Shown here: positions 13,105 through 20,296 of the stretch, one piece after another
How the letters are laid out: the number at the start of each line of letters is the position of its first letter
Position numbering within the stretch: position 1 is the first letter of the stretch
Source: JAHEJX01 sp041605955
GTDB taxonomy: Bacteria > Actinomycetota > Acidimicrobiia > Spongiisociales > UBA5794
Direction of reading: 5' to 3'
DNA length: 26,786 nucleotides
Assembly (NCBI GenBank): GCA_041605955.1
Contig: JBFIXI010000056.1
Coordinates: 1-26,786, forward strand
Notes under the pieces: model-generated
The model's database searches: none
What the model was told of the DNA's origin: nothing
The model's input: only the letters and a program-made list of their open reading frames with translations
Program-made: the position numbers and the translations under genes

Positions 13105-14970
13105 ATGGCGTGGAACCTCGCCCGCATTGCTCCCCCCTGGGATCCCAGCCGGCCGAGCATCTACGACTTCATCGCGAGTCGGCTCGACGAGAACGGCAGC
13201 CTGGGACAACCGGTGCCGTCGCTGCCCGACGAGGAGCCGGACCCCAGCGCAGTGTCGTTCGGCGCCGGCACGTTGGATGGAATCTCCCGCCATTGGGGAG
13301 TCGCCACCGAGGACGACGCGGCGGTGTCCGTCATCGTCGGTGCCGTTGCGAAGCTGGCGCGGCGAGCCACTCCGCGCACCGCGGCCCGCCTCTACGAGTT
13401 GGTGGCCGACACCCCCACCCTCGGATTCGTGGACAAGGCCCTCCCCTTCATCGCTTCCAGCGGCGCCGATCCCGCCAGGGTCCAGGCCATCGGCCACTGG
13501 CTGGCCACCCGTGCGCCCGACCGCTCGGCCGTGAAGTTCGGGATCGCCCTCCTGGGATTGTTCGATCCGCCTGACATCCCAACACTTATCACCGTCGGCG
13601 CCCACGACGAGTTCACGTTGTACTCGGCGGTGTCCTTGTCGAACACCAGAAACGAGGCGGCGTTGTTCGAGCTGGCGAAGCGCGTCGACGGGTGGGGGCG
13701 CATCGAATGCGTGGAGCGACTTGCCAACACGGCTGATCCGCACATCAAGCGCTGGATGCTGCTCGATGGGTTCAGAAACTCGATCATGGATGAGTACCTC
13801 GCTCTCACCTGCGCCCGTACCGGCGGGCTGGCCGAGGCGCTGGCGGCTGCCAGCCCGGACGACCAGCTGGTCGACTCGGCCGGAGATTTGCTGCAAGCGC
13901 TGTTGTCCGGCGAGCCGGGCCCGCCGCCCAATGAATACTCTGCGCTGGTGCCGGCGCTGCGCCGCTACGTCGAGCTGGTGGGACAGCGGCCCGGGAATCT
14001 GCGCGAACGGAGCGTCGTGCGTCGCATTCGCGACCTCATCGACGCCCCCGGCGACGTGCCGCTCGACTCCGGCGACTACGCCGCGCTGGCCGCCGCCGCC
14101 GACGACTTCCTCGCCCGGCCGCATTTCCGCCAAGCCGTGGACGCCGGCTTGATCGACGCCGACCACGCGATCTATTGGGATGCTAAAAACGCCGCCCGCG
14201 ACCTGGGGATCGACATCTACGACGCGGTCTACAGCCGCATCGAGACCGGCATGGATGACTATCCGCTGTGGTTCGACCTGCTGCAGGCCACCGACGAAGC
14301 CCGCATCGACCGCAGCCTGGAGCTCGGACGGGAACTGCTCGATCTCTCCGCTCTGGCATCGGGGCCGAGCAACGACATCGGCCTCGGCCCGACATACGCG
14401 GCCGATGACGCTCTGGGCTCCTTCCTCCAGGAGCTCCGCCGTTTCCCCGGCAAGGGCCAAGACTTGGTGGCAGCCGGCTTGCGCAATCGGGTGGTGCGCA
14501 ACCGCAACCTGGCCATCCGTGCCCTCCAGGACCTGCCCCGCGGCGACTGGCCGGACGGGGCCGCCGCCGCCCTCGAAGCGATGATCGACGCCGAAGTGAG
14601 CGACGACGTGCGCACGTTCGCCCAGGACGTGCTGCGCGGTGAAGTACCGGTCGCCGAAGCGTGGCGGCGCACCGTTGCCACGCTGCGAGAGCGCAACCCC
14701 GAGCTCGCCGAGCTGGCAGAAGCACTGGCGGACACACGGCCGGGCCGCCAGTTGCGAGCCCAGCCCGGCTTCGGCGACCTCCGGGTGTGGGACGGGACAT
14801 ATGACACCTCGCCGGCCGACCGGCGTCATGTGACCGTGTACGGAACGGCCGCCGGCTTCGGGGCTCACCTCAGCGACGAGCCGGCGACGGCGCCCGCTCC
14901 GTCCGAGTGGTCGCGAGACGACGCCGTCGCCCAAGTAGCTGCGCTGCTGAACCGCCTCCTAGTGGAGTGA
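13105..14970 (+). CDS. Large hypothetical helical (HEAT-like?) protein, 621 aa
   Basis: The protein starts MAWNLARIAPPWDPSRPSIY and has no signal peptide or membrane segment, so it should be cytosolic. It is almost entirely amphipathic helices separated by short Asp/Gly/Pro turns, for example VGAVAKLARRATPRTAARLY, FELAKRVDGWGRIECVERLA and LAIRALQDLP, suggesting an ARM/HEAT-type solenoid, but no named domain is recognised. The region HIKRWMLLDGFRNSIMDEYL is the most distinctive. Near the C-terminus RVWDGTYDTSPADRRHVTVY suggests a small beta element. The start is supported by a leaderless-type TAACCT box 6 nt upstream. A 646-aa frame on the opposite strand is a shadow. It is convergent with the secreted acidic protein gene. 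A scaffold or protein-interaction role would fit, as speculation only. Confidence 0.8.
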   Translation: MAWNLARIAPPWDPSRPSIYDFIASRLDENGSLGQPVPSLPDEEPDPSAVSFGAGTLDGISRHWGVATEDDAAVSVIVGAVAKLARRATPRTAARLYELVADTPTLGFVDKALPFIASSGADPARVQAIGHWLATRAPDRSAVKFGIALLGLFDPPDIPTLITVGAHDEFTLYSAVSLSNTRNEAALFELAKRVDGWGRIECVERLANTADPHIKRWMLLDGFRNSIMDEYLALTCARTGGLAEALAAASPDDQLVDSAGDLLQALLSGEPGPPPNEYSALVPALRRYVELVGQRPGNLRERSVVRRIRDLIDAPGDVPLDSGDYAALAAAADDFLARPHFRQAVDAGLIDADHAIYWDAKNAARDLGIDIYDAVYSRIETGMDDYPLWFDLLQATDEARIDRSLELGRELLDLSALASGPSNDIGLGPTYAADDALGSFLQELRRFPGKGQDLVAAGLRNRVVRNRNLAIRALQDLPRGDWPDGAAAALEAMIDAEVSDDVRTFAQDVLRGEVPVAEAWRRTVATLRERNPELAELAEALADTRPGRQLRAQPGFGDLRVWDGTYDTSPADRRHVTVYGTAAGFGAHLSDEPATAPAPSEWSRDDAVAQVAALLNRLLVE

Positions 14971-15049
14971 GCTTTGCCGTGTTGGTCCAGAGCGGCTGGC
15001 ACGAGGCGGGGACCGGGACTCCCCTGACGCGCGGCGGGTGGCGCCCACC

Positions 15050-15079
15050 TTCGACCCAGCCGAGTTCGACCCAGCCGAG
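15050..15079. repeat. Two copies of a 15-bp direct repeat in the intergenic region
   Basis: TTCGACCCAGCCGAG occurs twice head to tail (15050-15064, 15065-15079), followed by a partial third copy beginning CTTCG. It lies between two convergent genes, just past the stop of the secreted acidic protein. The 128-bp gap (14971-15098) otherwise holds only short inverted repeats and no gene. Confidence 0.7.
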
Positions 15080-15098
15080 CTTCGCACCTGACCCGACG

Positions 15099-15941
15099 TC
15101 AGGCCGCGACGATCTCCAATGGGACCTCCGTGAAGGTCAGATTGCCGCTCTCTTCGACGGCGCCGACCTCGATCTTGAACTCGTCGAGCTCGTCGTCGGG
15201 GCCGGGCACAGGAGGTAGCGCCTCGGCCGGTATCACCACCGAGAAGGTGTCTGCCGACACTTCGATCGTGACCGACCCGGCGATCTCGTCCTCATCCGGT
15301 CCCCCGGCGTCGACCACCAGGGTGTATTCGAGGACGACGATGTAGCCGGTGATTTCCGCCTCGAGTGGATCGGTGGCGTCGCCTTGCGGATCATCGGGAG
15401 CGAACACGGTCGTCACCTCATCCCAAGTGACGAGGAGATCGCTACCGCTCTCTACCTCGTCGTCCTCCTCGTGGGACGTGACGTCGGGCCCGGCCGGTAG
15501 ATCATGGGTCAGCTCGGTCGACGACCGCAGCTTCATCCCGTCGATCGTCTTGCCCCGGGCCTCGTAGGTCCCGTCCGGGAACAGGGCCAGGAAGTCATCG
15601 AGGGTGTAACCATCCTCGGCTTCGGGACTGGGCTCGAATGGCGGCTCGTTGCTCTCCCAACGATTCTCCGTCACGCCGTGGCCCCGCAGATTCGAAGCCG
15701 GTTGGAGCCTGAATATCGGCTTGCCGTCCTCTCCTCTGATCGTGGCATTGCGCCACGCCGGTCCATCGACCATGCCCTGGAGACCGGCATCCAGGTCGGT
15801 CGCGTTGATCTCGATGAACACCTCGAAGTCGTCGAACTCCTCGTATCCAGCGCTGTCTCCGGCCGCTCCCGCGGCCGCAGACACCGCCACCAACGCCAAC
15901 GTCGCCATTGCAACTAGATACAGCGATCGGATGCTACGCAT
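15099..15941 (-). CDS. Secreted acidic conserved hypothetical protein, 280 aa
   Basis: ATG 15941 with GGGGAGG 6 nt upstream gives MRSIRSLYLVAMATLALVAV, a signal peptide ending near GAAG (about residue 27). The mature part is strongly acidic. It contains VFIEINATDLDAGLQGMVDG, WRNATIRGEDGKPIFRL, LRGHGVTENRWESNEPPFE, LALFPDGTYEARGKTIDG and a C-terminal beta-rich half ending VPLEIVAA. This resembles a widespread family of exported proteins with the motif EINATDxDAG and FPxGxYxFxGxTxxG, of unknown function; the Asp-rich early motif could bind calcium. A TTG two codons upstream is a less likely start. It is divergent from the DUF2254 gene and appears monocistronic. Confidence 0.8.
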   Translation of the reverse strand: MRSIRSLYLVAMATLALVAVSAAAGAAGDSAGYEEFDDFEVFIEINATDLDAGLQGMVDGPAWRNATIRGEDGKPIFRLQPASNLRGHGVTENRWESNEPPFEPSPEAEDGYTLDDFLALFPDGTYEARGKTIDGMKLRSSTELTHDLPAGPDVTSHEEDDEVESGSDLLVTWDEVTTVFAPDDPQGDATDPLEAEITGYIVVLEYTLVVDAGGPDEDEIAGSVTIEVSADTFSVVIPAEALPPVPGPDDELDEFKIEVGAVEESGNLTFTEVPLEIVAA

Positions 15942-16063
15942 TGCCAACCTCCCCTTGGCTCCCCTGCATTATCCGCCGCGAGTGCTGACTACAGCCTGAC
16001 TGTGTGCATCCCTCGACCCATCGTTCGGTGGCCTTCGGCCCGCCAACCCGACCTTTGATCTCG

Positions 16064-16069
16064 TAGGCT
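16064..16069 (+). promoter_or_regulatory. Possible -10 box close to the DUF2254 start
   Basis: TAGGCT ends 9 nt before ATG 16079, so the transcript would have a 0-3 nt leader. No Shine-Dalgarno sequence is visible and no -35 match is clear. Confidence 0.4.
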
Positions 16070-16078
16070 CGGATTGCG

Positions 16079-17395
16079 ATGTGGCACGAGCTGCGACACC
16101 CCTGGCGCGAGGCGTTGCGTTCGCTGTGGTTCCTTCCGGCGGTCTTCGTCGTCGGAGCACTCGGCGCCGGATACGGCCTATCTCAGATCGACGTCTCGGA
16201 GGACAACGTGCTTGCTCCGATGCTGTTCCGCGGTGAGGCCGGAGCCGCCCGCGAGCTGCTGATCGTCGTGTCGGGGACCATGATCACCGTCACCGGCCTC
16301 GTGTTCGTGCTGACCGTCGTCGCTCTCCAGATCGCCTCCACCCAGTTCTCCCCTCGCCTGCTGCGGTCGTTTCTCCAGGACCGCGGCACCCGCCTGGTGT
16401 TGAGCACCTTCGTGGCAACCTTCGCCTACAGCCTCGGGGGCCTATTCACCGTGGGCCAGGCCACCGATGAGGGGGGCGCCTTTGTTCCCCAGCTCGCCGT
16501 CAGTGGGTCCCTTTTCCTGGCCCTCGTCAGCGTGGGCATGCTCGTCTACTACATCCAACACATCACCAACTCGATCCGCATCGACGCGGTGATGCTGTCG
16601 GTGCGCCAGGCGACCCTCGCCGCCATCCGGGCACACCATCCGCTACCGATCGCATCGAGCGGTGGCACCCCACCCGCCCCCAAACCAGCCGACGATGCGA
16701 AGCTGATTCCGGTGCTGCGCAGCGGTTATCTCCAGGAGGTCGATCTGGAAGCTTTGCAGCGACTGGCGGCCGACTCTGCCGTGACAGTCCGTATGCGGCC
16801 CCAAGTTGGCCACCACCTGGTCGCCGGCAGCACCCTGGGCTGGGTGTGGGCCGACAACGGGGCTATCGATACAGAGCGGCTGATCAATGGGTTGAACCGC
16901 GCCATCGTCATGACAGTCGAGCGCCGAGTCGACAACGACGTCGGCTTCGGTATCCGGCAGCTGGTCGACATCGCATTGCGGGCGGTGGCCCCGTCCATGA
17001 ACGACCCGTACACCGCGGTGCAGGCGGTCCAGCACCTGTCAATCGTGATGTCCGAGCTGGCCCGGCGGGCGACCGACGACATTCTCACCGAAGGGCCCCA
17101 TCCGGTCTTCGTTCCGGTGCCCGACTTCACGCTGTTCCTCGACACCATCTGCAGCAACCTGCGGCGCAGCGCCGCCGACCGACCGCGCGTGATGATCGCC
17201 CTGCTACGCCTTCTCGAGAGCGTCGCCGCCTCGGGCACCTCACGGGACCGCCGGCGAGCCGTCACCGAGCAAGTGAGCCTCATTGTCGACGAGTCGCGCC
17301 GCGTGGTTCACCCACCTTCGGACTTCGAACCCATCGAGGCGATGGCGATCGATGCTGCCTTTGCAGCCGCCCACGGGTACGTCGACCACGAGTAG
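16079..17395 (+). CDS. DUF2254 family integral membrane protein, 438 aa
   Basis: Four membrane segments lie in the first third: about 17-37 (LWFLPAVFVVGALGAGYGL), 60-84 (LLIVVSGTMITVTGLVFVLT), 108-128 (LVLSTFVATFAYSLGGLF) and 137-157 (SLFLALVSVGMLVYYI). A large soluble C-terminal part follows. Highly typical of DUF2254 are SGTMITVTGLVFVLTVVALQ, the following ASTQFSPRLLRSFLQDRG, the HITNSIRID stretch, and GIRQLVDIALRAVAPSMNDP followed by YTAVQAVQHL. The family is widespread in bacteria and has no established function. The start has a possible leaderless-type TAGGCT box. The stop lies only 6 bp from the stop of the convergent propeller-like gene, with no terminator between them. Confidence 0.9.
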   Translation: MWHELRHPWREALRSLWFLPAVFVVGALGAGYGLSQIDVSEDNVLAPMLFRGEAGAARELLIVVSGTMITVTGLVFVLTVVALQIASTQFSPRLLRSFLQDRGTRLVLSTFVATFAYSLGGLFTVGQATDEGGAFVPQLAVSGSLFLALVSVGMLVYYIQHITNSIRIDAVMLSVRQATLAAIRAHHPLPIASSGGTPPAPKPADDAKLIPVLRSGYLQEVDLEALQRLAADSAVTVRMRPQVGHHLVAGSTLGWVWADNGAIDTERLINGLNRAIVMTVERRVDNDVGFGIRQLVDIALRAVAPSMNDPYTAVQAVQHLSIVMSELARRATDDILTEGPHPVFVPVPDFTLFLDTICSNLRRSAADRPRVMIALLRLLESVAASGTSRDRRRAVTEQVSLIVDESRRVVHPPSDFEPIEAMAIDAAFAAAHGYVDHE

Positions 17396-17401
17396 ACACC
17401 C

Positions 17402-18814
17402 TCACTCAGTCGGCTCGGCGCCACGCGCGGCGCAGTTGCGCAGTGACTCGACCCGCTCCCCCAGCGCCCCATCGATCGCGTCAAGGGCGGCGGCCAGATC
17501 CGGCGCAGTGACTGTGGGCCGAACTGCACCGATGATGTGCCCTTCGGCGAACGCCTCGTACATCGTCCACCGACAGGCAGTCCCCTGATCGAGATTGGTG
17601 GGAAAGGGTGGGTCGAGCCAGCTATTGGCCGGCAACGCCACGGCATGGTTGGTGGCCAACTGTTCGAGGACTTGGATGCTGCTCTCGACTGATGACACGA
17701 CTGCAGGCGGCATGATCGCGGGTGCGGCGATCAGGATTGCCTGCGTCAGGTATTCCTCGTCGAGGACGAGCAACAAGGCTCGCACCTCGCGGTTGGTCAG
17801 GTCACCGACGTAGCTCGCGTAATCAAATCCGCATGGCAGCGATGCGTGCCGATAGCCCTGACACAGCCGCACATCTGACGGTAGGTCGGGCAGGGCAATC
17901 GTGTACGTCGGATTCCCCACAATGAACCAGGCGTATCTGCTGACCCCTCCTGCTGCCAGTACCCGCGGCGCATCGCGCTCGGCCGACGTCGCCAACAACC
18001 TGCCGTCGCTATCACGCATGGCGATCCAGTTTCCGTCCGGCGACCACTCAGCGTCGAGGATCTCGTAGTCGTGCGGTCCTGATATCGCTGCTGCTCGAAC
18101 AGTTGCTCGGCCCGGCTGTTCGATCATGACTTGGGCGCCGCGCCACCAGTGGCCGGTGGCCAGCCGGGCTCCGTCCGGGCGCACGTGAGGACTCGGCCAG
18201 GCGACCCCCAACGCTGAAATCGCGTCTACCTCTATGCCGCGGATCGGATCGACGAACACCAGCATCGAGTCGGCGGCGCCACTCGAGTTGAACACCAACT
18301 CGCCCTGGGGCGACCAGCCACCACCGCCGCCGGGCCCAAAGCTCAAGTCTGCCCTCGGCGGAGCGCAGTAGACCACCCGAGCATCGCTGCCGCCGGGCTC
18401 CATGACTGAGAGGCACGACGGCGCTCCTATCTCCGCGCGACTGAGCCACGCCAGCTGCCCAGGAATCGCATCATTGGGTCCTGCGTCGGGGAACGACTCG
18501 GTGCGCCGCAACAGCCACACCCCGGCGACCGCGACGACGAGCAGGAGGGCTACGCCGAGTTCGACTCTCCATGTCCTGGGGAGCGGACTGCGAGTGGACC
18601 ACCACACGAGCCAACCCGCTGCGATGAGCAGAACCGCACCAACCAGCAACGACCAGCCGCGGCCGAGGAGCGGCAGGACCTCTTCGTGGCGTGGCGGGTC
18701 GTCGAGCAACACGCCAGCCGCGATGAATATGGCCAATCGGCCTAGCAGCACCGCCGCAGTCACCCAGAGAGCGGCGGCCAGGAATCGCAATCCACTGCGC
18801 AACCTCGCACCCAC
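17402..18814 (-). CDS. Membrane protein with C-terminal beta-propeller-like (PD40/TolB-type) domain, 470 aa
   Basis: From GTG 18814 the product has three hydrophobic stretches: about 9-37, 54-72 and 84-102. A long extracytoplasmic part follows. Motifs such as GGWSPQGELVFNSSG, WPSPHVRPDGARLATGHWW and DAEWSPDGNWIAMRDSDGRL are the WSPDGxxIA repeats of PD40/WD40-like propellers. The last third (from about SLPCGFDYASYVGD) is not propeller-like and ends with two Cys in a helical tail. The start is uncertain: the frame stays open to a GTG at 18952, but the added sequence is Arg/Cys-rich and looks non-coding, while GTG 18814 precedes basic residues and the first membrane helix as expected. Neither has a good ribosome site. 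Function unknown, possibly sensing or binding outside the membrane. Confidence 0.72.
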   Translation of the reverse strand: MGARLRSGLRFLAAALWVTAAVLLGRLAIFIAAGVLLDDPPRHEEVLPLLGRGWSLLVGAVLLIAAGWLVWWSTRSPLPRTWRVELGVALLLVVAVAGVWLLRRTESFPDAGPNDAIPGQLAWLSRAEIGAPSCLSVMEPGGSDARVVYCAPPRADLSFGPGGGGGWSPQGELVFNSSGAADSMLVFVDPIRGIEVDAISALGVAWPSPHVRPDGARLATGHWWRGAQVMIEQPGRATVRAAAISGPHDYEILDAEWSPDGNWIAMRDSDGRLLATSAERDAPRVLAAGGVSRYAWFIVGNPTYTIALPDLPSDVRLCQGYRHASLPCGFDYASYVGDLTNREVRALLLVLDEEYLTQAILIAAPAIMPPAVVSSVESSIQVLEQLATNHAVALPANSWLDPPFPTNLDQGTACRWTMYEAFAEGHIIGAVRPTVTAPDLAAALDAIDGALGERVESLRNCAARGAEPTE

Positions 18815-19105
18815 GGCCCGTCCCGAACACTCGTCAAATTGCCACTGTGACGGTACGACAGCGCCGAACCTGCCGTAAGTGCCACACGGCCCACCACACC
18901 TGAGTCCTTCTCCGCGGGCGACGCGGCTCGTATGCCGTGAGCATCCCGCCACCCTCTGCTTATTGTGTTCCGAGGGCTTCTAGCGCTCCGACGTCTCGCC
19001 CCACCACGTGGTGGAACTTCCCAGCAAGTTGCCGGGTCAGAGCTGGAGACAGCCCGCTCGCCTGCGGCTTGAACCGCCAAGCCACCATCCGAAGGAGCAA
19101 GCGCC

Positions 19106-20296
19106 ATGACATGGCTGGTTGGGATCAGCGCATTCATCATTGGATTGATCATCGGGTGGTGGTTCACCAGAGCCTCCTTTGCGACCCGGTTCGATGCCTT
19201 TGAGCGACAACGGACGCAGGCAATCAATGACGCGGCTGCCGCACGACGCGCCACAGCCGGCGCGGAAGCTCGCGCCGCTGAGGCCACGGCGGCGGCCGAT
19301 GCCGCCCGCGCCAAGGGGGCCGCAGCTGCCGAGCGAGCCGACGAAGCGCAGGCCGCCGCCCAGGCGGCCGTGGCTGACGCCGCAGATGCCAGGAAAGACG
19401 CCGTCGCGGCCGCCGCCGATGTGGAGGTCGCGAATGCTCGAGCCGACGACGCCCGGAAGGCGGCCGAGGGTGCCAAAGCAGAGCTGGAGACCGCCAAGGC
19501 AGAGGCAAAGAGCGCCCAACACGAGGTAGAGACTGCCGACAGTCGTACTCGGGAGGCACGGGCAGCGGCGGACGCTGCCAAGGCCGACGCCGAGGGGGCC
19601 AAAGCCGAGGCCGCATCGACCAGGAGCACGGTGGATGCAGCTCGGGCCGAAGCCGAGACGGCGAAGCGCGAGCTCCATGCGGCCCGGCGCGCTGCCGACA
19701 AAGTCAAATCCGAAGCCGAGACCGCCAAGAGCGAAGCCGCCCAGGCAACTGCGGACGCCAACACCGCGCGCGCTGACGCCGACGCCGCCAGACGCGAGCT
19801 CGAAGCGGCCCGGGCCGCAGCGGAGGAGGCGAAAGCTGAAGCTGATGCCACCAGGCGCGAGCTCCAGGGGGCTCGAGCTGCGTTGCAACCCAAGACGGGT
19901 GCAAGCGCAACGGCGCCCGCTGCCGGATCGTCCCCGACCAAGCATGGGCCCGGTCAGATTCAGCCGTTGGCGACAGCGCCAACGGCGGCCGAGCCGGCAC
20001 CTGCTGACGTGCCGCCTGGCAACGGCGGCGACACCAAGCAACCTGATGACCTCACCCGCATCGAAGGCATCGGGCCCAAGATCGCTGGGCTACTCAACGA
20101 CAGCGGCATCGGCACATTCAGCCAACTGGCTGCGGCGAGCGTCGCCAGACTGCAGCAGATTCTCGACGAGGCCGGCCCCCGCTATCGGATGCACGATCCC
20201 GGCACGTGGCCGGACCAAGCCTCTCTGGCTGCCGCGGGTAGCTGGGCCGATTTGAAAGCGCTCCAGAACAGGCTGAGTGGAGGCCGCGCCCGTTAG
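19106..20296 (+). CDS. Membrane-anchored Ala-rich coiled-coil protein with C-terminal helix-hairpin-helix domain, 396 aa
   Basis: Residues about 3-21 (WLVGISAFIIGLIIGWWFT) are a membrane anchor. Residues about 25-262 are a very long Ala/Glu/Lys-rich coiled coil (repeating AEAxxAKxEAE-like segments). About 263-310 is a Pro/Gly/Ala-rich flexible linker. From 314, DDLTRIEGIGPKIAGLLNDS begins an HhH_5-type domain continuing TFSQLAAASVARLQQILDEA and the WPDQASLAAAGSWADLKALQ stretch. That C-terminal block is common in bacterial proteins of unclear function; HhH domains often bind DNA or other proteins without sequence specificity. AAGGAGC about 9 nt before ATG 19106 supports the start. Its TAG stop overlaps the TAA stop of the convergent gene. 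A 393-aa frame on the other strand only mirrors the Ala-rich repeats. A membrane-to-nucleoid tether is conceivable but unproven. Confidence 0.85.
   Translation: MTWLVGISAFIIGLIIGWWFTRASFATRFDAFERQRTQAINDAAAARRATAGAEARAAEATAAADAARAKGAAAAERADEAQAAAQAAVADAADARKDAVAAAADVEVANARADDARKAAEGAKAELETAKAEAKSAQHEVETADSRTREARAAADAAKADAEGAKAEAASTRSTVDAARAEAETAKRELHAARRAADKVKSEAETAKSEAAQATADANTARADADAARRELEAARAAAEEAKAEADATRRELQGARAALQPKTGASATAPAAGSSPTKHGPGQIQPLATAPTAAEPAPADVPPGNGGDTKQPDDLTRIEGIGPKIAGLLNDSGIGTFSQLAAASVARLQQILDEAGPRYRMHDPGTWPDQASLAAAGSWADLKALQNRLSGGRAR

Noticed and set aside
12994..14934. 646-codon open frame on the minus strand
   Set aside because: It is the mirror of the 13105-14970 gene. 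Its composition is Gly/Arg/Gln/Val-rich without domains, it lacks a ribosome site, and the plus-strand frame has normal coding character and a promoter box.
14971..15098. A tRNA or small gene in the gap between convergent genes
   Set aside because: No cloverleaf with acceptor and T-arm consensus can be drawn, and no frame has a start with a ribosome site; only short repeats are present.
18760..19941. 393-codon minus-strand frame rich in Ala/Ser
   Set aside because: It is antisense to the Ala/Glu/Lys coiled-coil region, whose GC-periodic codons keep other frames open.
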